From: Heterobilharzia americana
Taxonomy: Eukaryota > Platyhelminthes > Trematoda > Strigeidida > Schistosomatidae
NCBI GenBank assembly: GCA_944470555.2
Contig: OX104131.1
Location: 13,260,515-13,324,514 of the forward strand
DNA length: 64,000 nucleotides
Direction of reading: 5' to 3'
The notes under the pieces were generated by a model. It searched no databases, was not told where the DNA came from, and saw nothing but the letters and a program-made list of their open reading frames with translations. This document shows positions 12,656 through 24,459 of the stretch, piece after piece (positions within the stretch are counted from its first letter, which is position 1; each line of letters starts with the position of its first letter). The position numbers and the translations under genes are program-made.

Positions 12656-12774
12656 ATTGAGTGCGCATGGGTGCGCACTGTTGAGAGGTGCCATACGAGG
12701 ATGAAAAAGCTGTCCAGTGCTCCTAGGTTATCAATGGTTCTCCAACTGATGTCAGTTCATAGATGTAATGAAAA
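12656..12774 (+). mobile_element. Hammerhead SINE arm, decayed
   Basis: Carries GGGTGCGCACTG, then TTGAGAGG and GTCCAGTGCTCC, followed by the CCAACTGATGTCAG tail typical of the second hammerhead repeat class in this window. The 5' core CTGANGAG is mutated to TTGAGAGG, so the ribozyme is probably dead. The arm is nearly end to end with an inverted arm at 12779. Confidence 0.65.
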
Positions 12775-12778
12775 CCAT

Positions 12779-13165
12779 GGAGCTCCAGACAGCTGTTTCG
12801 TCCTAGTATGTGGCTTCTCAGCAGCACGCACCCACGACCCGGCTATGGGTCAAACTCAGGGACTACAGATCTCGTGATAAACGCGTTAATCATTCATCTA
12901 CTGGGTAGAAATTCAGTGGTCCACAATTTCCTACTCCCACCAAGATCTTTAGTTGGCATCCGCTTCACTTCCAATTAGTTGATCCCACAGGCTGCAGCTT
13001 TTCACTAGAACTTCGGGATATCCATCTCGAAAAATGTCACTAGTGAGAGTCACTAATGAGTCCGTACTGCTGACAAGTCACATACTAGAATGAAACGCCT
13101 GTCCAGTGCTACCAGGTTTTCAATGGTTCTCCAGCTGATGTCAGTCCGTGATGAATACTAACTTG
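12779..13165. mobile_element. Palindromic hammerhead repeat, copy 1 (two arms plus spacer)
   Basis: The left arm (-), 12779-12916, reads on the minus strand GCTGCTGAGAAGCC, then AGGACGAAAC, then AGCTGTC. The spacer 12930-13055 contains gaacttcgggata and matches the reverse complement of the spacer of the copy at 40304-40888. The right arm (+), 13060-13165, reads ACTGCTGACAAGTC, then TGAAACGCCTGTCCAGTGC and the ATGTCAGTCCGTGATGAATA tail. The right arm has lost its tRNA-like head. Both cores carry a substitution in CTGANGA. Confidence 0.6.
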
Positions 13166-14110
13166 AATTTACATATTTCAGCAACCTGTTGATATGTTAC
13201 TATTTAAATAGTGTAAGTCTGTGACCCATTGATTGAGTGCGGTAAGCCGGGGAGTTACAGTCTTAGGTTACGGTTAAGGTCAGTAGTTTATTCCTAGAGT
13301 TAATGTCTGCACCGACACAAGCAAAAGTAAAATGCATCAAATTCAGTCAATCTTATGTCATTCACAGCATATCGTCGAATACCGTAAACTTCTTGAAAAA
13401 CTCTTCATTTTCCTTTAGGGGTTTTTAAATGGATAGAATCTAATCTAGGATGGTTAATTTGCAAATGGCTTATGAATTGTATACGGTTTGTATTGACATT
13501 TCGTATAGATGAGTAGTTTTCTCAACTGCTCAACTGTTGTTTTTTCGGATGAAAACCAGCCATCAGCCAAATTTATAAGCTATGATCTCTGACACAAAAA
13601 GGTCATGAAATAACGACATATAGGACTGAACAACATGAGTTGATGTAGGTCAACCAGCCAGACTCAGATGAATTTATTCATGTTCACTGCTGATGAGCCC
13701 GGCCTTAAACGAGTGAGAAGGCCGTCCGATGTTTAGATCATTCTTATCTGACTGTCTGGCAAAATCTACAGATCAGCCTGAGTGGTTTGTTTCTACTAAA
13801 GTTAAGTTATTCAGTAGTATATTTCACTAGAATCTAATCTACTGCGCAAATCCTCGCTCTTCGACTTTGTATTGAACCGAAACGTAGTGAATCTTACTTA
13901 TGGATAGCACAGAGGAGGCGCACTGCTGATCACTAGCGACTATTATCGACCCACAAGTAGGAGAGGAATCAACGCATCAAATAGCACACTTGATTTCTTA
14001 ACACTGACCAGTTAATTTAATGTGACGAATTATCAAAATAGGGTAACCATATACTTTAATAACAATATCTAAACTTCCTTGAAGCTATTATGAGTGTTAG
14101 TTTATTTTCA

Positions 14111-14300
14111 TGGCGGACTGACGCCAGTTTTGAGAGAACTATTGAAAATCTGGAAGCACCGGACAACTGTTTCGTCGTGGTGCGGGACTCCTCAACAGCG
14201 CGCACCTATGACCCTGTAGGTTCCACGGCCAGCAGATTACTGCTGAGCCACTAGATTGGAATCTATTGGCTCATATATTCCAACTTCTGCCAGTTCGTGA
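14111..14300 (-). mobile_element. Hammerhead SINE arm
   Basis: The minus-strand order is a tRNA-like head (TAGTGGCTCAGCAGTAATC), GCGCGCTG, TTGAGGAGTCCC, CGACGAAACAGTTGTC, then CGGTGC. The hammerhead segment is 14152-14205. The only core fault visible is C to T at the first base of CTGAGGAG. The head is followed by CCAACTTCTGCCAGTTC, the start of the shared spacer, so this is a solitary arm of the palindromic repeat. Confidence 0.65.
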
Positions 14301-14960
14301 TATACAAGAAAAAAGAACGAACTATGGATAAATTTATCAGCTTTTACTCTGATGACATATACCGTTGAAACAACTTGACTGTATGTAGAATTTCCTTTCA
14401 ATCGCCTGGAGAGTGAATTCAGTTATTGATAAATTTTCATGCTTCCAGATGAATTACTATCTCATAGCAGTCAGCTGCAGGGATTCTGCTAGTTGGCCTG
14501 TCTGCAGGTTGGCTCTCACTCACGTTTTCATAGATATCATCATCATCATCAGTGGTCCGCGACATCTTTAGCTGAGAAGAGCTTCAATATAAGGCTTTTT
14601 ACCTGCTTTAATCGCCTCATACTCTTATCATAAAATTAACTGTAGACAGTAGATTTGTTTAAAATGATCGTTACAATGATTTCAACTAGAAGGTTCGACC
14701 TGGAATCAACTAATGATGTTCTATCCAATAGTTGAGGAGTTAGTACACAACCTTAATCTACGCTAAATATTAACTGACTGATAAGAAAATGAGAAACATA
14801 CCATTGATGAAACCTCTAAACCTAACGAAAGGCATGGCTCTACAATAAGTTTCTACTTAGTCAGATTATTTGTTATGGGCTGCACATTTCCTGAAGAGGC
14901 CTCAGTCTTCACCCGTATAATACGCCTAAAAGTGTGTTGAAAAATACAAGAGACTTGTGT

Positions 14961-14963
<3 letters not shown>

Positions 14964-15002
<39 letters not shown>
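14964..15002. repeat. (TG)n microsatellite
   Basis: About 19 TG units next to the 3' end of the RTE element, inside the kindlin intron. Confidence 0.95.
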
Positions 15003-15004
<2 letters not shown>

Positions 15005-15227
15005 ATAGACTTTGTTTCCTGTAACAGAAACTTTGTCACATACTGGGAATGTAATCCATTTAGATTTTTGTCTGTTGACACAGTCATTGCCAAAAGCAGC
15101 TTCTTACAGCCTGCTTAAGTGATGTCAGACTTGCTGCAACCACCGAAAGCATATTCATGTAAGGTAGGTTTTTGAGAATGTACCACTGAATCAGGTACTT
15201 CTTCACTACCACCTATTATTATTCTTA

Positions 15228-18200
15228 TTTTTCTCTTGAGCTCCTGGTGGAACATAGGGCTTCAGTAGCACTTCTCCATTCCACTCTGTTCTCTGCAATC
15301 TTTTGAACCTGGCTCCACGACAGCCCAGAAGCTCTTATTTCTTCCTCACATGATCTCCTCCATGTCACCCTCGGACGTCCAACTCATCGCTTCCCATCTG
15401 GGTTCCACTCGACTCCCTGCCCATACGCGTGATGTCCCCAGTCTACCTTCTCACTGTATGCCCAATCCATCTCCACTTCCTTCCACTGCTTATTTGTTGA
15501 GCGATAGGTTCTTGGTTGGTTCGTTGGCAACCAGTCAGAGTTCCTTGTTGCTTATTCTTATCATTCTGGCCATCCGAGCTTCAGTGACGAGCGTAGACAG
15601 TTGTTAATGAATCTTTGTAGTTCGTTGGAAATCCCTTTCGTAACGCTCTAGGTCTCGGAACCATATAGCGCAACTGACTTGAAATTAGTGTTGAAAATCC
15701 GGTTCTTGTTCTTTGTGCTGAGTGTAGTGCAGAAGATCTCCACACTGCTTTCAAGTTAATGGTGGCCTCTGTTGCTGTCTTTCTCATCCTGGCTTTGACA
15801 TCCTCGTCTGTACCACCTGTGGTTGAAACGGTGCTACCTAGATAGGTGAAGGAGGCTACTTTCTTTAAGTTTCTCCCGTTCATGCTGATTGAAGCTTGTT
15901 GTTGTTGTTGTTGGTGGTGTTTTAAGGTGTCTTCATCACCTCTGTCTTCTCCACATTCACTTGAAGTCCCGCCTTTGTTGCCTCTTCTATCAACTTGTTG
16001 GATTTTGCCTGTAGATCTTCAAGTTTGTGTGACATCAGACACAAGTCATCGGTCGCGAAATCCAAATCTTCTAGGTTCTTTTCCCCGGTCCAGCCAGCAT
16101 ATCCCCCTCTTCTCGCTCACCACTGTTTGTTGCATGATCCACTCCACCACAATCAAGAATATCATGGGTGATAGTAGACAGCCTTGTTTCACTCCTGTCT
16201 TCACTTTCACTCCAAAGGCATCACTGAGCTTCCCATTGTGAATTAGTTGGCCGGCATGTGGCGTCTTCATATAGTTGTTGAATGAGGTTGATGAAGGTTT
16301 GTGGCAATAAAAGCGTAGTGTTGAAGCAGCTGCCTACCAAATTACTTGTCGTTCGACGCTGTCGAAGGCCTTCTCAACATCGATGAAGTTGAGGTGAGGT
16401 AGAGAGTTGACTGACATTCTATACTCTGTTCTATGATGATGCGATGCGATGCGTAGCCTAGAGTTGCAATTTGGTCCACACATGATTTGTACTTCCTGAA
16501 CTGAATCCAACCAGCCAGCCTGTTCGGGTGGTAGTTTTGAATCCAGTGCATCCTTTAGTCTCTCCAAGATGATGCGGCATAATATTTTGCTTGCTTTGGG
16601 TGGACAGGAGTGTGATTCCACACCAGTTCTTGCAAAGACTTAGGTCGTCCTTCTTCGGCAGTTTGACAAGGTAACCCTTCTTCCAATCAGTCGGCAGGTG
16701 CCTTCCCTTCCATCCACATCTTCTGCAATAGTGGTATGGTGTGAGCATGTCCACTGTTGTCTCTGCGTCTGTTTTCAGTGCTTCTGGAGGGATTCCATCT
16801 GGTCCTGCTGCTTTCCCACATTTCAGTAGCCTTATGGAGCTCAGGACTTCGACCTTTGTTGGAGGATTTATGTTCACTTGTAGCTCTGTGAATGCAGGTG
16901 ATATTTTTGGACGAAGTGCAGGTGGTGGTGGTGGTGGTGGTGGTCGATTCAAGAGCTTCTTCAAGTGGTCGGCCAGCCCATTGTTTCCTTTATTTCTCTT
17001 CTTTCGTAATTAAATTTCCTTCTCATCTTTTATTGCTTTCATCTATGTTCATCTCTCCCCTCCCTGATGGTAACCTAGTTATTTGATACAACGTTGTCAG
17101 GTCTCTGTCTGTCTCTCTTACCTGCAGCCTGTTCTGCTTCACTTGCCAATGTGTTGTAGAAGTGTCTTTTGTCTTTGCGCTCACTCTTCTTCACTTCTTT
17201 CTCCAGTGTTTTACATATTATACTCAGTTCCTCTTCTCGTTGTGCATCCTTGCACTGCACTGGTTTATCTTCTGCTTCACCATCCTCCTCTCCCTCCTCT
17301 ATCAGCTTCCATGTATCCATCGAGATCCATTCCTTATCTTAAATCTTCTTCCTTCCTAATACGGTTATGCAGGTTTCCTTCCACATAGCTTTCCAAGAAT
17401 TTTAGTGTTCATCCACACAGGTATCTTCGGGGATGTTGCTCGCTATCTTCCATTTTATCTTGATAGCTGCCGTGAAGATGTCCCTTGTAGTTTCGTCCTT
17501 CACTTTGTGTTCTGGGTGTTGAACTTGTGCTGTGGTCTATCACCAACTTCTGTGAAGGCTTTCAAGTTGATTGTGAAGGCAGATTCCTTGCACTAGGTAG
17601 TGGTGTGAACCTACATCTGCTCCTCTTCTTGACCTTGTGTCAAGTAGGCTAACTGCGTCTCCACTTTCTTCAGATTGAGGTGAATTTGATATGATTTTCA
17701 GTGTGTCCTAGCATTTGGTGAAATCAACTCCATTGTCACTCGCTTTGTGGATATCCTTGTGCTTGGACACACTGCCTACCTGGCCTCCAATCACCAAATC
17801 ACTGAATGCACAGAATTCTGCAAACAGTTCTCCATTCTCGTTCATCACCTCACCGAGTGCTTCTCAACCTATGATTAGTTCTCCTCCTGTGTTTTCCGCT
17901 TCCGGTTTGCCATTCGTGTCACCTAATCCATTAGAATTTTGATATCGCCAACTGCGGCGAGGTCTTGTCCAGTGTTGATTGCAGTTGTCTGTAGAATTCC
18001 TCCTTTTTCTCTTCATCTGCATTATTTGTAGGTGCATAGCGTAGCATTGTATGATTGTGACCTTCCTTCCTTCATTTTGAGTTGAACCCGTCTTGCTGTC
18101 ATGATCCTGATGCTGGAGGAGATTGGTTCCCACTGCATGAGAGTGAGCCTTTGATGCTCTTGGGAGGGGGACATCATGATAGCCACTTCACTCGACAACT

Positions 18201-18740
18201 CAGTGTGCTCGTGGTTGTCGTCTGGGTGACAATATCTTCTCCAGTTGACAGTTTTTAGAGCCCACTCCCATTCCATCTGCTTTCGCAGATTCCTAACACT
18301 TCAATGCTTTACCTTCTCATCTTCTTTGCAATCTGGGCTGCCTTGCTAGGTTTAGACATGGTGCGGACATTGCAAATCCTCACGTTTACTTTCGCTTTCA
18401 TCGGGGGAGAGAAGACACATCGGCCCGGCCGATTGGCTTCGTGAAGGCTTTCACCAACCGGCATCATTTCGTCTCTCCGATTCCAGCGAGGAATAATTTT
18501 GTTATTATTTTTTATATTTTGTTTGTGCTTTGAAGTTTCCTTAGCGGTTTGATTGGTTTTATGGGTTAGGGTTGCTAGCCCCATGCCCAACTTTTCCTCT
18601 TTGCTCGGGCTTTAGGACCGGTTAGTAACTAGTGAACTAGTTAACCAGGCGAGGTTTCACTACCACCTAGGCGGTAAGATATACTATTATGAGGTTAAAG
18701 CGATTCACCTTGCTGAGGAGTCCTAATAAGATATACGAAA
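15228..18740 (-). mobile_element. RTE-clade LINE (SR2-like), nearly full length, decayed
   Basis: The parts lie in order on the minus strand. The 5' leader ends near 18600. Endonuclease start: KVNVRICNVRTMSKPSKAAQ (about 18330-18400). Endonuclease middle: EVAIMMSPS and QWEPISS. Endonuclease end: DTNGKPEAENTGGELIIG (about 17865). A Pro-rich linker follows (about 16920). Reverse transcriptase: KCGKAAGPDGIPPEALK, WKKGYLVKLPKKDDLS, FIDVEKAFDSVERQVIW and VKQGCLLSP. C-terminal end: NLKKVASFTYLGSTVS, then the stretch reading WRRSCEEEIRASGLSW near 15320-15360. The reading frame is split into at least seven pieces. It sits in antisense inside a kindlin intron. SR2 of S. mansoni is the closest family I know. 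Confidence 0.85.
16920..16944. repeat. (GGT)n run inside the RTE element
   Basis: About eight GGT units; on the RTE coding strand they encode a run of eight prolines just before ALRPKISPAFTEL, between endonuclease and reverse transcriptase. Confidence 0.9.
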
Positions 18741-18889
18741 CTCGACTCAACACTTTCTGAAAATGATTACAAAGCCTTTATACCAGGTGCCTTGAAGTAT
18801 TGGATCTCTCTACTGTGTGATCTGTAACAAGCAGTAAATTATAATTTCATTATCATACCATCTAATGACCGATTGATCCTCACTTTCTA

Positions 18890-19270
18890 GTTGGCATTCA
18901 TCGTGGGTTGACATCAGTTTGAGGAACATTTCAAATCCGGGAGCGCTGAACGGCTGTTTTCTCCCGGTATGGGACTCTTCAGCAGTGCGCATCCATGATG
19001 AGCACAGCCATCCAGCGATCGAACCCAGGACCCTCAGGTTTCGCAGCCAGCCATTAGATCAGAATATGGTGGTCCATAGTTCAAAATCCTATCAGTTCAA
19101 GACAGCATGACCATCACCCAATGTCATCGTTGAGTATTTGTGCTTACATCCACCAGGTTCACCCCACCGGTCACGACTCCTCATTGGGACTTCAGGAATC
19201 ACCTCTTGCAGCTAGTTACCAATGAACGCTGGATTAATTCAGTTCACGATGAATACCAATTTGAAATCAT
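18890..19270. mobile_element. Palindromic hammerhead repeat, copy 2 (left arm, spacer, remnant of right arm)
   Basis: The left arm (-), 18890-19085, carries a hammerhead segment at 18939-18992. It reads GCGCACTG, CTGAAGAGTCCC, GGGAGAAAACAGCCGTT, CAGCGC. CTGAAGA fits the CTGANGA rule, but the second core strand is altered and stem I is imperfect. The spacer follows with CCCAATGTCATCGTTGAGTA and CCACCGGTCACGACTCC, the reverse complement of the spacer in 40304-40888. Of the right arm only the tail CAGTTCACGATGAATACCAA remains. Confidence 0.6.
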
Positions 19271-20660
19271 TAAATCCCCACAACCCCCCAAATTGAAGTC
19301 CTCACTTTCATCAAACATTTGGTGTTCCAGAAGTCCAGAATATATTCACTTTCTGACAAACAACTCACGCAGTCACATGATAAGCCTTATATCATTGGTT
19401 GTAAAAGCAACCAATAACATTTAACTTCTAATTGATTGGATCACTAAGGAAAAATCGATCGCTTCCAAATGACACTTTTGAAATAATCCACATATACGTG
19501 CTGAGATGATTTGCCCACTTCCTTTTCGGGAATACTCCTTTCTTTTACTCATCTTTTTTCGTTCCAAAAGTTAAGTTGGCAAAATAAAGAGATAAATAAC
19601 AACTTGGGTGTGAAAAACAGTCATGCTAGAAAATGCTCCCGGTTACCATAACTACAGAATTGAAATATGAATGGCAGTTTTCATCGACAGTGCTACAGCA
19701 AGATACCAAAAAACGTTTCTTCAGCACTTAAACTTATTGTTAACCATTTTTGTGAATGGGAAACATTTTGTATTATGAAGTAAAGATTGTATCGATTTTA
19801 TAGAAAGAACCAATTAAATTTGGACTCAGTTTAAATCGAAGAAAGTAGTTTGTCTTTCAAATAAGGAAATAGAAGTTCTGATTCACTGATGATCACGCCA
19901 TAGCGTTGCATTGATTGACTTTTAACTAAAACTTCACTTTAAAAAAGAGCTCAATCTGTACACTCAGACTCTAAGCTACAAATATTCTCTCTCATTTCGA
20001 GAACATATAGACTCTGCCTAATTCTGTTAGTTGACAGATTTCAGAAGTATTCGTCACCGTGTATGTGGGTAGTGGTTCGAACTGGGTGAAGTAGATGCAA
20101 TTTGCTGAAATTTCGGGACGCAGGTTTGGTGTTTGGTGGTATTCATCAGCAAGGCGTATCTGTGAGGTGAAGAAGAATGATTGAATTGAAGCCTTAAGGA
20201 AACTATAACTCATTCAGAGTCTGGAGCTAGTTGACCACATTACAAACTGTAGAAGAGAATCGGTTTCAAATTGGAACTAGGTAATATGACACTGATTATC
20301 AATCATCGATTGATAGGTCAGCGTAGAAACCGCCTCTAAATTTACCTAGAGACATTAATTAATTAGTGGGGAAAATGTTTGTCTATAAATCGATATTCTT
20401 AATGAGGTTGAATAGCCTATCAAATCCTTCGAATTGAACTGCATTCTGGTTGGTTGATTTTTAAATGAACGTTCACAATTCAGCTCTTCACTGGGGGTTG
20501 GGTTGGGGTTCACTACCAGTGTACCATTCAGAAAGTTGGGTGATAAAGAAATTCACTTTTGTTTTTCATGCATGCGAATACTTTTGTTTCATCTGTTTAC
20601 ACCCGAATATAATCAATTTTCAAATAAACATAATTGATTTTTTCTATTGTATCTTTGTAG

Positions 20661-21329
20661 ACAAGGAATAATTTAATTCAACGTGTCTCGGTTACATATA
20701 CACAGATACATAATTTGACTAGCTTACAAGCTAAACTGAAGTATATAAATGCATGGGAGCAATTAAAGTTGCACGGGATCGCATTTTTCACAGCACGTAT
20801 TGAAGTCACCGTCCCATTGAATAGCTTGTTGGGTTCTGAGAGTTACTTACGTTCTGATTATGGTACAGCTGTGACAACTGGTTGGATTCCTGGCATAAAC
20901 AGACCGTCGAATACTGGGAATGTGACTGTATCAATGAGTCGGAAGGCAGAAGCTGTTGGAATTGGTGCAACCAGGATTTATCGTTGTGATCTGACCAATG
21001 GTGAAATTTTAGCCAGTTGGAGAATGTCATCAATTCAAGGTTGGCATATTAACTGGGAGTTAAGTGAACTAGTGTTGATGTTAGCCAGTCAGTCGTATCA
21101 TCAGCTAAGTGGTCAACAAGCCAGCAATAAATCTGACCATCATACTGGAAAGTCAACTGAATGTTCTGGTCGTGTTATTATTCGACCTATAGATGTATCA
21201 GTTCGTACTGTAGCTGAATTTCTTGGCGGTTATACATTTCTTAATTTAAGAGCACCAGAGAAAAATCAATGTCTTGCTGAAGATACCTTCTATAAACTTA
21301 CCACTGGAATGTCTTTACCATCTATATGA
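20661..21329 (+). CDS. FERMT: Fermitin/kindlin last exon: FERM F3 (PTB-like) domain and C terminus
   Basis: Begins after the acceptor ATCTTTGTAG in phase 0 (TRNNLIQRVSVTYTQIHNL) and ends at TGA 21327-21329 (222 codons). LTSLQAKLKYINAWEQLKLH then GIAFFTARIE is the conserved kindlin F3 entry (compare SLIEAKMRFIQAW and FGITHFIARF in vertebrate kindlins). IGATRIYRCDLTNGEILASW and WHINWELSELVLM follow. FLGGYTFLNLRAP and DTFYKLTTGM close the family pattern. Two oddities: an insertion of about 40 residues after RIE (VPLNSLLGSESYLRSDYG onward), and Gly where vertebrate kindlins have the Gln of the Gln-Trp integrin-contact pair. F3 is the part that contacts the integrin beta tail. Confidence 0.92.
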   Translation, partial: TRNNLIQRVSVTYTQIHNLTSLQAKLKYINAWEQLKLHGIAFFTARIEVTVPLNSLLGSESYLRSDYGTAVTTGWIPGINRPSNTGNVTVSMSRKAEAVGIGATRIYRCDLTNGEILASWRMSSIQGWHINWELSELVLMLASQSYHQLSGQQASNKSDHHTGKSTECSGRVIIRPIDVSVRTVAEFLGGYTFLNLRAPEKNQCLAEDTFYKLTTGMSLPSI

Positions 21330-23589
21330 GATTGATATGATGTGAGTATAGTCATCTATGATGAATCAATTACGATGCCAACATCCATTGTTTAATACAC
21401 CGTTTTTAACCAAATGTGGATTGTAACTTTGAGTGGAAACTTATACTAACGTCTTTCAACTACTAAATATTTTATTTACTGTTTTGACTGCTTGACCTAC
21501 CTACCCACATACACATATTCACAAGCTAATATTTCACCACAGTCTTGTTTTCTTCCTAATAAAGCTTGTTGTGTGTACATCCTATGCTAAGCATGATGAC
21601 TACTCTATTCTCTTTATTTACATCTATTCGTAATGTGCGTTTATCTTGCACTAAGTTAGTATTTCCTATGAATTATTATTTCATGCTCAGTCTATATAAT
21701 CTATCGAACTATAATCTAATCGATATTTTTAAATCATGTATATTGATTAGAATATTGCACATCCTTACAACACATCTATCATTTTGCCATCTCAGCCAAG
21801 AACATGACCTTCTAATGTATTGATTTTTATCACATTTAAAATTTAATAGATTTCAGATTCTTTCTAATAAATCTTGTTATCATTTCTGAATGATTTCAAA
21901 CACTTCGCTTAATGTTTTACTGTAATTTTTTTTTCCTTCTCCCAAAAAACATTAATTCATCATTTGTTATTGTTTTATTTTTATTTCAAATCTACCGCTT
22001 TTATTTGATTTCATTGATTTTAACAAAATATTAAGTGGTATTTTCAAATATTTATAACAAAACACAATATCAGATATACATAAAATGCAAAGAAAAAGAA
22101 AGCCAAAAAAAAAGAAGAATTATGTCTCATACTATATATCCAACAGAGTTGTGTAGTTGTTATAAAATGATATCAGCTGCCTATATCTTGATTGATTGTA
22201 CCCTGCACAAATGAATTTTACGCCATCTGCCTCACCCCTTCTACAAACTTCTCTTTATCTATTTGCCCATCATTTATTGATTATTATCATTATTATTTAA
22301 TTGTTTTTCCGTTTTTTATTAGTATACTTTTCAGAAAATTGGATTATTGGTACAAAACAATGCAGTATAACTATTGTTATTGTTGTTATTGATGATGATG
22401 ATGTTGATATCAAAGTGCTTCTTGATGAAATATTCCTCTACTTATTTGTTTGTGTGTAGTTGTCTCATTTACTGACATATTCTCCATCATTCTTCATGAT
22501 ATTTTAGTTTGATTCACCAGAAATATTGATTAAATTATGCGTGATAAAATGCCATGTATGTTTGCCTGCTTTTCTGTTCCGTTTTGTCTTCTAGACGAAC
22601 AAATAAACAAGAACAAGATGGTTTTTTTAAAAATGTTTTCTTGATTACTATTGATAATCGGAAGAAATAATAACTTAGAGAGAAAAAATGTGATAAATTT
22701 ACAAATCAATATTATACAGAAACGATAGTCGTTAGATTCATGTTTAAGACCTCTGAGTGACTAATGACAGCATGAATGAGAAGTATTCATCTACAATCGA
22801 TTCAACAACATCCCAGGTAGAATGCTAAAACTTAACAATCAATGCTCTCCTAATCAATTTGATCATTGATCGATCTCTGCTTGATGTGGTTTGAGATGAG
22901 AATATATGTATTTCTGCAAATCATCACTTTGTTTAGTGATCGATATAGATTGATATAGAAATCCCCAGTTAGTTTGATAGAGTACGAATAGGTGTAACCA
23001 TGATATGACAGAAGTATGACCGCATGAAGTGATGTGAAGACCAGGAAAGTTCATTTTTCAATGAACGTAGGGATTCATTTTTGAAATGGATCCTACTAAG
23101 TCATATGTTGATAATTTGAATACGAATGAGTCGTGATCATATTGACTTAGTTCAAAAAACTTGATTTTAATGCAAACCAAGATGTCAAAATTTAGAGTTC
23201 AGTTATTATTCAAGTACTGAGAAACCAACAGAGAGGTTTTGAACTGTTGCCAAGCTTACTTATAACCTTAGAATTCAATGGTACAATGGTGACATGTTAT
23301 GGTGTATACGTTATTGATTTTTAACGACATTCTTAACAGCCAGCCTTCTGAGTGATCATATAGGTGAATACATTTCAATACAACGAAACACTGAAGCGTA
23401 TTATTATTTTTTTACAATTTTCTAAAACTGCATCGAAACACCTCAAGGAAGCGGAATTTTTGAAAAATCAATAAATGCGTCAAATCGCTAAAGCCTATTA
23501 TTTAGCTATTGTTCATATATAGCATATGCCTTCCTTTCATGCTTATATAGAGGAATGACTGAAGGGACGAAAGCTTTTGGGTAAGAATA
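21330..23589 (+). other. Kindlin 3' UTR and AT-rich intergenic DNA
   Basis: Very AT-rich, with no domain-bearing frame. The first few hundred bases after the stop are probably untranslated region. The end of the transcript is not visible with certainty. Confidence 0.5.
21558..21563 (+). terminator. Candidate polyadenylation signal
   Basis: AATAAA 229 bases after the kindlin stop codon. A second AATAAA lies at 21866-21871. Which one is used cannot be decided from DNA. Confidence 0.4.
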
Positions 23590-23710
23590 TATCACGTATG
23601 AGCAGTGGAATCCAGGACGTGCGTTTCGTCCTACTCAGGACTAGTCAACTGGATGCACCTGCCTCCCGGTGAGAAATGTTGTCCCCACTGAGGCTCTAAC
23701 TGTGAATGTA
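23590..23710 (-). mobile_element. Smalpha-type SINE with near-canonical hammerhead
   Basis: On the minus strand 23602-23662 reads GCAGGTGCATCCAG, TTGACTAGTCC, AGGACGAAACGCACGTC, CTGGATTCCACTGC. GAAA, stem I (CCAG/CTGG) and the post-cleavage strand are intact. Core positions in CTGANGA are changed to TTGACTA. Only part of the tRNA-like head remains. Confidence 0.7.
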
Positions 23711-24459
23711 TCACGCGTATAAGATGACGAAAATCCAAGGTATCGAAATGAATAAGGTATATGGATTGTTGTTTTTTTTCAGAAGGAATAGACATGATGC
23801 AGCAACAAGTTAGAATCACTAGTCTCAACACCTACTCCCTACAAGTTTCCAGACAGTATAAATGTCAGTAGTAGCGTCAAGTGTCATCTGATTGACCTGA
23901 CAGTTGTTTGTCCAATGAAGAATTTGCATGTGAGCCAGTATCCCGATCAACGGTAATTTATTAAACGAGTAAAATTTGATTCTCACTTCTCTGTCTTCTG
24001 ATTTCTTTGACTTAAATAATTCTTTGGTCGACAGTAGATTAATGACATAAAAGTGATTGCCGCAGACACCAGGATGATGTTCACTATTACTGTGTTTGGC
24101 ATCAATCTAGTCGCTGAGATATAGGGAAAACTGAGACAAAAAGGAAGGGTGGGTGTTTCTTTCCATTGCACACTTGTTAGTATCCATACCGAACATGTAT
24201 ATGCTCTAAAGGAAGATGAATGAATTGGTCAATTTATGGACGAGTAAAAATGATAGTTTATGAGCCTTGGGTTGTTCACCTTTGACTGGTTATTATCATC
24301 ACTCATAGTAAATCCAGTTGTACAGCATATATGGAACAAACAAACATAATGCAGCACTTTCGAAGCGGGTACATTTTGTCCAATCATTTGCAAGATTTGA
24401 AGAGATCAACCCCATTTATATAAGAGTAAGTCTTGAGCACTATGGTAGAAAATAATTTC
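23711..24459. other. No gene recognised
   Basis: The open frame at 23983-24171 (-) has no recognisable domain. I see nothing else to report. Confidence 0.4.

Larger units (their letters stand above)
11605..20660 (+). other. Kindlin intron, repeat-filled
   Basis: Bounded by GTGAGT and ATCTTTGTAG. It holds a Penelope relic, several hammerhead SINE arms, a TG microsatellite and a decayed RTE element, each listed separately. The remaining parts (11605-12419, 13166-14110, 19271-20660) show no gene. Confidence 0.7.

Noticed and set aside
13695..13740. CTGATGAG followed by a GGCCTT/AAGGCC hairpin
   Set aside because: It looks like a hammerhead start, but GAAAC, stem I and a cut site are absent.
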